Assembly (NCBI RefSeq): GCF_038008325.1
Contig: NZ_JBBOYW010000001.1
Span: forward strand, 2,098,001-2,162,000
Source: Lysinibacillus sp. FSL K6-0232
GTDB lineage: Bacteria; Bacillota; Bacilli; Bacillales_A; Planococcaceae
Reading direction: 5' to 3'
Length of the DNA: 64,000 bases
Made by a program: the position numbers and the translations under genes. Below are positions 58,488-64,000 of the stretch, piece by piece. How positions within the stretch are numbered: position 1 is the first letter of the stretch; every line of letters begins with the position of its first letter. Under the pieces are notes generated by a model. It ran no database searches and had not been told where the DNA came from. It worked only from the letters and a program-made list of their open reading frames with translations.

Positions 58488-59050
58488 ACATAGAAAAAGT
58501 ATTTCAGCAATTCCCTACCCTAAGCTCAGCAAACCTTGAACTAAAAAAAATCGAAGATGCTCATATTGAGGAACTATTTGCTATTTATGATAATGACAAC
58601 GTTTTTGAATTTTGTGGCATTATCCCAAAGCATAATCGCCAAACCGTACAAAAAATGATTGGACATTTTGAACGAGACTACCAGAAAAAAAGCAGAATCA
58701 AATGGGGCATTTTTGAAAAATCCCAACAAGAAAAATTAGTTGGGATTATTGAAGCAATGGACTTTCAGCAAAAGATCAATATGGTGACAATTGGTTACTA
58801 TTTAGCGGAGGATGCTTGGGGAAAAGGCATTGCAACTGAGGCAGTAGCAACCATTGTCAAGTTTTTATTGGAGGAAGTCCAGATTAATCGCATTCAGGCG
58901 GAGGTGATGCCGTTAAATGAAGCATCTAAAAAGGTTCTTGTAAAAAATGGCTTTTTAAAAGAGGGACTATTGCGCCAAGCAGCTATTTGGTCAGGCAAAG
59001 GTGTTATTGACTTAGAAATATATGGTTTATTAGTGGAAGATTATCAATAG
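58484..59050 (+). CDS. GNAT-family acetyltransferase, RimJ/RimL type
   Basis: A 188-residue RimJ/RimL-like acetyltransferase. The typical YYLAEDAWGKGIATEAVATI (acetyl-CoA loop) is near residue 105, and PLNEASKKVLVKNGFLKEG gives the conserved N-x(3-5)-S-x-x-V-x-x-K-x-GF pattern. GGAGG lies before the ATG inside the upstream gene (ATGA coupling). It is probably controlled by, or works with, the AraC-type protein. Confidence 0.88.
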   Translation: MNIEKVFQQFPTLSSANLELKKIEDAHIEELFAIYDNDNVFEFCGIIPKHNRQTVQKMIGHFERDYQKKSRIKWGIFEKSQQEKLVGIIEAMDFQQKINMVTIGYYLAEDAWGKGIATEAVATIVKFLLEEVQINRIQAEVMPLNEASKKVLVKNGFLKEGLLRQAAIWSGKGVIDLEIYGLLVEDYQ

Positions 59051-59062
59051 ACAAGCTTATAA

Positions 59063-59106
59063 GAGATAGATAACTGATTTATTTTTCATTATTAGTTATC
59101 TATCTC
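59063..59106 (+). terminator. hairpin after the GNAT gene
   Basis: GAGATAGATAACT / AGTTATCTATCTC, a perfect 13-bp stem with an 18-nt loop; no strong T run follows. Confidence 0.6.
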
Positions 59107-59190
59107 TCAATTATTTACTATATCTGTTCAAAAAAATCTGAACATTCGCTGGATTTTATGGTATTATTCTTGAATGGAGGTGGAAATGAT

Positions 59191-60123
59191 TTGAATTTAT
59201 TAATTAAAATTAGTCAGTTTGCTAGCAAAACCTTTGCTATATGGGTATTGGTGTTTGCAGCATTTGCATTTTTCCTTCCCGAACAATTTACATGGATTGC
59301 ACCATATATTTCAATTTTACTGGGCATCATTATGTTTGGGATGGGAATGACAATTTCAGCGGAGGATTTTAAAGAGGTTGGAAAACATCCGTTGAAAGTC
59401 TTGATTGGTGTGTTATCTCAGTTTATGGTCATGCCATTTCTTGCCTTTGCTTTAGCAAAAGGCTTGCGACTAGAACCAGAAATTGCAATTGGTGTTATTT
59501 TAGTTGGCTGCTGTCCGGGCGGCACTGCATCAAATGTTATGACATTTTTAGCAAAAGGAAATATTGCGCTGTCGGTGGCAATCACATCTGTATCTACCCT
59601 ACTTGCACCCATTGTAACACCAGCGCTTATTTATTTGCTTGCAAGTGAGTGGATGGAAGTGTCTGCGAAAGATATGTTTATATCCGTTATCCAAATTGTC
59701 CTTATTCCCATTATTTTAGGATTCATTGTGCAAATATTCTTAAAAGAACAGGTAAAGAAAAGTGCAGATTTAATGCCACTTGTTTCCGTTTTTGCGATTG
59801 TACTAATTGTTGCAGCAGTTGTTTCAACAAGTAAAGATCGAATTATGGAATCTGGGCTATTAATTTTTGGTGTTGTTATTTTACATAATGGTCTTGGTTA
59901 TTTACTAGGCTTTTTAATTGGTAAAATGTTTAAGCTAACCTATCAGGATCAAAAAGCAATGGCAATCGAAGTTGGGATGCAAAATTCAGGGCTTGGTGCT
60001 GCTTTGGCTTCGGCACATTTCAGTCCATTGGCAGCTGTACCAAGTGCGATTTTCAGCTTCTGGCATAATATTTCAGGCGCATTACTTGCCACATATTGGG
60101 CACGCAAGGCGGACCGTATGTAA
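59191..60123 (+). CDS. bile acid:sodium symporter (BASS) family transporter, YocS-like
   Basis: 310 residues, about ten membrane segments. The BASS signatures are present: [16 protein letters not shown] near residue 50, [20 protein letters not shown] near residue 115, and [16 protein letters not shown] in the second half. TTG 59191 is preferred, 8 nt after GGAGGTG; the ORF also opens at 59158. Members carry organic anions such as pantoate or bile acids with Na+; the substrate here is unknown. It is monocistronic. Confidence 0.87.
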   Translation: MNLLIKISQFASKTFAIWVLVFAAFAFFLPEQFTWIAPYISILLGIIMFGMGMTISAEDFKEVGKHPLKVLIGVLSQFMVMPFLAFALAKGLRLEPEIAIGVILVGCCPGGTASNVMTFLAKGNIALSVAITSVSTLLAPIVTPALIYLLASEWMEVSAKDMFISVIQIVLIPIILGFIVQIFLKEQVKKSADLMPLVSVFAIVLIVAAVVSTSKDRIMESGLLIFGVVILHNGLGYLLGFLIGKMFKLTYQDQKAMAIEVGMQNSGLGAALASAHFSPLAAVPSAIFSFWHNISGALLATYWARKADRM

Positions 60124-60136
60124 GTAAAAATCATTC

Positions 60137-60171
60137 GACTAGACCCACTTAATGGAGTCTAGTCTTTTTTT
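60137..60171 (+). terminator. terminator after the BASS gene
   Basis: GACTAGACCC / GGAGTCTAGTC (one bulge) followed by TTTTTTT. Confidence 0.85.
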
Positions 60172-60267
60172 ACGCTACAGATGAATGGACATATTACCGA
60201 TTGCTAGCTTGCACTTTTACATAGACTAGAAGTGATAACAAGTAGCTAGTAAAGGAGCGTTTAAGCC

Positions 60268-60645
60268 ATGCAAGAAAATCGATATTTAACTCGTCTAAAT
60301 TGGGATTTTAATAATTATCATAAATTTTCCAAATGCCATTGTGCATCAAAAAGTTATTGCTTAGGCTACAATGAGATCGAAGAAGCGAAAATCAAATATT
60401 ACAATCATCCTGAGCATGAAAAAAAGCATTATGATAGCTCTGTTAGTCATTATTTAAAATGCTTGGCAGCTGGCACTTTAGTCGATGTCTATCTCTCGAA
60501 TGGTCAAAGCTTTTTAATGGTTTATTTTGTTCATCTTGATCCACAAAACAATTGTGCATGCTTTCTACAAATTAATGAAAAAACAGTACCCATCACAGTT
60601 AATTGTGCCAAAATCGATGCCGTACGCAAAGTAAATATTATCTAA
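60268..60645 (+). CDS. hypothetical Cys-rich protein, 125 residues
   Basis: Not recognised. AAAGGAGCGTTTAAGCC precedes the ATG. It contains seven cysteines: KCHCASKSYC near the N terminus, one central (LKCLAAG) and three near the C terminus (NNCACF, VNCAKI). The N-terminal half is rich in Tyr, His and Asn, and the C-terminal half is beta-like (TLVDVYLSNGQSFLMVYF). This composition would suit a spore-coat protein. CATAGACTA at 60218-60226 fits a mother-cell sigma -10 (CATAnnnTA), but no -35 was found. Confidence 0.6.
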   Translation: MQENRYLTRLNWDFNNYHKFSKCHCASKSYCLGYNEIEEAKIKYYNHPEHEKKHYDSSVSHYLKCLAAGTLVDVYLSNGQSFLMVYFVHLDPQNNCACFLQINEKTVPITVNCAKIDAVRKVNII

Positions 60646-60653
60646 TCCTTCCC

Positions 60654-60689
60654 GCCGATTACTTATTAGCAGAGGTAATCGGCTATTTT
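60654..60689 (+). terminator. terminator after the Cys-rich gene
   Basis: GCCGATTAC / GTAATCGGC perfect stem, 12-nt loop, then TATTTTT. Confidence 0.85.
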
Positions 60690-60828
60690 TCCTAAAAAAA
60701 GAACGTGTATTCCCTCTCTTTTATTTATTTGGACGTGCTTTATTTTGTTTTTTGTATAGTTTTAGAGCGAGCAATACTATAAAATTATATTATATAATGT
60801 CGGATAATCTGATTTTGTATTTTTTCTT

Positions 60829-61710
60829 TTATTGAAAATATCGCAAAATATCTTCCAATAATTGTCGGATCGCAACTGGTAAATGGCGATTTTTTAAGTA
60901 CACTAAATAAACATCTCGACTTAAATTGGTTTCCTTCATTTCTTTTTTCACAATGGTCTTAGCAGTTGGGCCTTCTAAGTAATTTTCAGGCAAGATGGTC
61001 ACCCCTAAATTTTCCCGTACAAGAGAAACAGCTGTTTCAAATCGTTCAATTTCAAATTGCATATTGATGGTTTCTCCAGCCTGTGCAAATGCCTGTAAAA
61101 TATCCTCTCTCGTTTGAAAGCCTTCTGTGCTAATAATAAAAGGTTCCGCACTAATATCCGAAATCGTTATCTCCTCTTTTGTTGCTAATGGATGCGTTAA
61201 TGGTAAAACCGCCACCAATCGTTCGCGGTATAGCAATTTCACTTCCAGCTCTGGATCATCCATTAACTGATTCGTAATAATAACATGTGTTTGATAGCTT
61301 TTTAATGATTTTTTCACACGCTTGCTGCCTAAAATATCAACTAAATGAATCATCATTTCTGGATATTCCTTTTTATAGTGAGCAATCACCTTAGGCAGCC
61401 AATGCTTAATGGATTCCATCACACCAATCGTAAGTTCCCCCGCACCATGTACAATCACTTCATCCATTTCAATTTTTAACACTTCCATATTTTCGATAAT
61501 GACCTTTGCACGCTCAAATAATAGTGCTCCTGCCTCCGTTAACTGCAAATTTCTCGTATTTCGCTCCAATAAGGGCGAGCCAATCTCCTGCTCAAGCTTT
61601 TTAATCGCATTGCTTAAGGATGGCTGAGAAATATGCAATTTTTCTGCCGCTTTTGAGAAATTCAACTGCTCTGAAACAGCCATAAAATAGTGTAATTGTT
61701 TAATATCCAT
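60829..61710 (-). CDS. LysR-family transcriptional regulator
   Basis: A 293-residue LysR protein. The HTH is residues ~1-60 (FSKAAEKLHISQPSLSNAIKKLEQEIG), and the effector-binding domain is ~90-290 (GELTIGVMESIKHWLPKVI, RERLVAVLPLTHPLA). It is divergent from hutG-gltS. An inverted repeat lies just upstream of its own start, so it most likely controls the histidine-degradation genes and itself (inference). Confidence 0.9.
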   Translation of the reverse strand: MDIKQLHYFMAVSEQLNFSKAAEKLHISQPSLSNAIKKLEQEIGSPLLERNTRNLQLTEAGALLFERAKVIIENMEVLKIEMDEVIVHGAGELTIGVMESIKHWLPKVIAHYKKEYPEMMIHLVDILGSKRVKKSLKSYQTHVIITNQLMDDPELEVKLLYRERLVAVLPLTHPLATKEEITISDISAEPFIISTEGFQTREDILQAFAQAGETINMQFEIERFETAVSLVRENLGVTILPENYLEGPTAKTIVKKEMKETNLSRDVYLVYLKNRHLPVAIRQLLEDILRYFQ

Positions 61711-61729
61711 AACGACCTCCCCCTCTATT

Positions 61730-61746
61730 TATAGCTAAAAGCTATA
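61730..61746. promoter_or_regulatory. LysR-type operator candidate
   Basis: TATAGCT-AAA-AGCTATA, 7-bp arms around 3 bp, in the divergent region 20 bp before the LysR start and ~95 bp before hutG. It contains the T-N11-A spacing expected for LysR sites. Confidence 0.55.
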
Positions 61747-61840
61747 GAATAATATTAATTATATATTAGTAATTATAATTATACGAATATATAATGAAAA
61801 GCATCAATGTTAATCATATTGCAATGAGGTGGAGAAAATT

Positions 61841-62800
61841 ATGTACATCATGACAGACGCAAAACATTGGCAAGGTCGTATCGATTCCACAACGAATACA
61901 AGCAGCTTTCGCTTCCATCAAAAGGTGAAAAGAGTAGCTATTAATGATATTGCTACTGCGACGACGAAAAGTGCTGCACTTGTTGGCTTTCTTTGCGATG
62001 AGGGTGTTCGTCGCAATCAAGGGCGCACAGGGTCAGCGAATGGGCCAAATGCATTGCGTGAGGCATTAGCAAGCTTGCCGTGGACATTTGATGGTCAGCA
62101 GCAAATCCTTGATGTTGGCAATATACTTTGTCTTAATCACGCGCTAGAGGAGGCACAACGCGAGCTTGGTGAAGTTGTGAGCACAGCACTACAAAAAGAT
62201 TTAGCATGCGTAGTGTTAGGTGGTGGCCATGAAACATTATATGGCCATTATTTAGGCGTTCGCGCTGCATTACCAAAAGAGGCTAAAATCGGCATCATTA
62301 ATATCGATGCACATTTTGATTTACGTCCCTATGATGAACAGCCTTCATCGGGTACTATGTTCCGCCAAATTTTAGAGCAGGACTCATATGCGGATTATTT
62401 TGTTGTGGGCATTCAGCGCTACGGCAATACAAAAGCCTTGTTCCAAAAAGCAGATGAATTACAGGTCACATATATTTTAGAAGATGAAATAACTGACCAG
62501 CAACGATTACTAGATGATATGCAGCACTATATGGATCAGCATGATTATGTGCTTTTAACCTTATGCATGGATGTGCTAAATGCGGCATTTGCACCAGGTG
62601 TTAGCGCCCCTTCTCCATTCGGGCTTGACCCAGCAACTGTACGTGCCATTATCCAAAAAGTAACAGCACATCCCCATACACATTCTTTTGATATTAGCGA
62701 GGTCAATCCATCACTAGATGAAAATGGGCGAACGGTTAAATTAGGGGCTTATTTTGCCTATGAGGCGCTAAACAACTTACTTGGGGGGCAAGGCACATGA
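61841..62800 (+). CDS. hutG: formimidoylglutamase HutG
   Basis: 319-residue arginase-fold enzyme that hydrolyses N-formimidoylglutamate to glutamate and formamide, the last step of histidine degradation. Metal-binding motifs are VLGGGHETLYGHYLG and NIDAHFDLRPYD. The third motif reads TLCMDVLNAAFAPGVSAP, so Cys stands where DxD is usual in arginases. ATG 61841 lies 6 nt after GAGGTGGAG. It overlaps gltS by 4 nt; the rest of the hut pathway is not in this window. Confidence 0.9.
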   Translation: MYIMTDAKHWQGRIDSTTNTSSFRFHQKVKRVAINDIATATTKSAALVGFLCDEGVRRNQGRTGSANGPNALREALASLPWTFDGQQQILDVGNILCLNHALEEAQRELGEVVSTALQKDLACVVLGGGHETLYGHYLGVRAALPKEAKIGIINIDAHFDLRPYDEQPSSGTMFRQILEQDSYADYFVVGIQRYGNTKALFQKADELQVTYILEDEITDQQRLLDDMQHYMDQHDYVLLTLCMDVLNAAFAPGVSAPSPFGLDPATVRAIIQKVTAHPHTHSFDISEVNPSLDENGRTVKLGAYFAYEALNNLLGGQGT

Positions 62801-63981
62801 TTGAAATCAATCAAATTACAACGGTGTTTCTAGCCGTTGCACTTTTTGTATTAGGCGGTTTTCTTGTTAATAAAATTGGGCTTTTAAAACGCTTTTGCAT
62901 TCCAGCACCAGTTGTCGGAGGTCTACTATTTGCGGCACTCGCTACACTTTTAAAAACAACAGGTGCTGTAGAAATATCGCTTGATACTTCCCTACAAAGC
63001 CTATTTATGATTACATTTTTTACAACAATTGGCTTAGGGGCAAGCTTTAAACTTGTGAAACTAGGCGGAAAATTACTGATTATTTACTGGCTAGCATGTG
63101 GGTTCCTAGCTTTAATGCAAAACGTTATCGGTGTATCGCTTGCATCGCTTATGGGCATTCATCCTTTAATCGGAATGATGGCGGGTGCTGTTTCCATGGA
63201 GGGTGGTCATGGCGCGGCAGCTGCATTTGGACAAACCTTAGAGGATTTAGGGATTTCCTCAGCGATGACAATTGGCGCAGCGGCAGCAACTTGTGGCTTA
63301 GTTGCAGGGGGCTTAATTGGTGGTCCAATTGTCAAATATCTCGTTGGCAAATATAATTTAACACCCGATGAGCAAGAAGCAGAGGAAGTTGAATTTGACA
63401 ATAAGCATGAACAAATTACAACGGATTCATTCTTTCTACAAGTATTATTGATTACATTTTCTATGGCTGTTGGCACGTATATTGGCGCATTGTTTTCAGA
63501 AGCAACAGGCTTTGTACTGCCAGGCTATGTAGGTGCTATGTTTGTCGCCGTATTTGTGCGCAATATTATGGATAAAGTCAAACCTGAAGCCATTAATATG
63601 AAAAGTATTTCATTAATTGGGGATGTGACATTAGGCATCTTCCTATCAATGGCACTAATGAGTATTAAATTATGGGAAATTGCTGATTTAGCATTGCCAT
63701 TATTTATTATCGTCTTTGTACAGGTACTCTTTATTGTTGTTTTTTGTATTTTTGTATTATTTAAGCTGCTTGGTAAAAATTACGATGCAGCCGTTATGGT
63801 AGCAGGCTTTGCTGGGCATGGCTTAGGGGCAACACCAAATGCAATGGCTAATATGTCCGCCGTTGTCCAACGATTTGGCCCTTCTAAAAAGGCTTTTCTT
63901 GTCGTACCTATTGTAGGCGCATTTTTAATTGATGTTTTCGGTATTCCGATTATTATTACAACGATTAATCTATTTAAATAA
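62797..63981 (+). CDS. gltS: sodium/glutamate symporter GltS
   Basis: 394-residue GltS-type permease with two inverted halves of about five helices. It has AGAVSMEGGHGAAAAFGQTL in the first half and VAGFAGHGLGATPNAMANM in the second, the reentrant-loop hallmarks. An acidic cytosolic loop (EQEAEEVEFDNKHE) separates the halves. Coupled to hutG by an ATGA overlap. It may move the glutamate formed from histidine, or a related carboxylate. The frame is complete, with its stop just inside the window. Confidence 0.9.
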   Translation: MIEINQITTVFLAVALFVLGGFLVNKIGLLKRFCIPAPVVGGLLFAALATLLKTTGAVEISLDTSLQSLFMITFFTTIGLGASFKLVKLGGKLLIIYWLACGFLALMQNVIGVSLASLMGIHPLIGMMAGAVSMEGGHGAAAAFGQTLEDLGISSAMTIGAAAATCGLVAGGLIGGPIVKYLVGKYNLTPDEQEAEEVEFDNKHEQITTDSFFLQVLLITFSMAVGTYIGALFSEATGFVLPGYVGAMFVAVFVRNIMDKVKPEAINMKSISLIGDVTLGIFLSMALMSIKLWEIADLALPLFIIVFVQVLFIVVFCIFVLFKLLGKNYDAAVMVAGFAGHGLGATPNAMANMSAVVQRFGPSKKAFLVVPIVGAFLIDVFGIPIIITTINLFK

Positions 63982-64000
63982 TAAATAAGCCGTGCAACTG

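Overview
The window looks like the chromosome of a low-GC, endospore-forming Bacillaceae/Caryophanaceae member, most probably Lysinibacillus or a close relative (inference). The signs are a parE-plsY-HesB neighbourhood as in Bacillus, a yfkQRST-type germination operon, an SLH-domain surface protein, an S-box metA leader, and a meso-diaminopimelate dehydrogenase. No tRNA, rRNA or CRISPR array was seen.

Layout. 1-14 kb is housekeeping and transport: parC (partial)/parE, plsY and a HesB-like gene, a four-gene germinant-receptor operon, metA behind a SAM riboswitch, a GIY-YIG protein, a TrmB-like regulator divergent from a TauE/SafE exporter with a clear operator between them, panF-yhdT, and ddh. 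14-25 kb holds regulator/transporter pairs (Crp-type/HcaT-like MFS, MocR-type/LysE-type), an ECF sigma factor with a membrane partner, an SLH protein and aconitase. 25-43 kb is an accessory, decaying stretch. It has a truncated IS1182 gene, a Bacillaceae-type interspersed repeat, a frameshifted KatE-type catalase, a metallo-beta-lactamase-fold gene split by a complete IS4-type element, an alanine-dehydrogenase-like gene with a GltS-like transporter, and a cyclic-di-GMP locus. That locus consists of PAS-GGDEF-EAL, a structured intergenic RNA, a degenerate GGDEF plus pseudo-receiver protein, and a membrane protein. An IS630 element has split the EAL gene and an IS21 element has split the intergenic hairpin.

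44-49 kb has a degenerate-EAL YkuI-like protein, a YdjG/YdjI-like zinc-ribbon + SPFH pair behind a near-perfect sigma-W type promoter, a DUF423 protein and a thioesterase. 49.5-57.5 kb has an orphan GerC-like lipoprotein, a PanE-like gene fragment, a two-gene unit encoding a small unknown protein and a ~1620-residue DUF5724/DUF4132-type protein, and a degraded methyltransferase. 57.6-64 kb has an AraC-type regulator with a GNAT gene, a bile-acid/sodium-symporter-family transporter, a Cys-rich unknown, and a LysR gene divergent from hutG-gltS.

The most unusual items are the IS-split leader RNA and c-di-GMP locus, the giant DUF4132-type protein with its small partner and an overlapping short ORF, and several sharply defined operators. 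Starts were moved to the best ribosome-binding site where this was visible. All promoter, operator and terminator calls are by eye.
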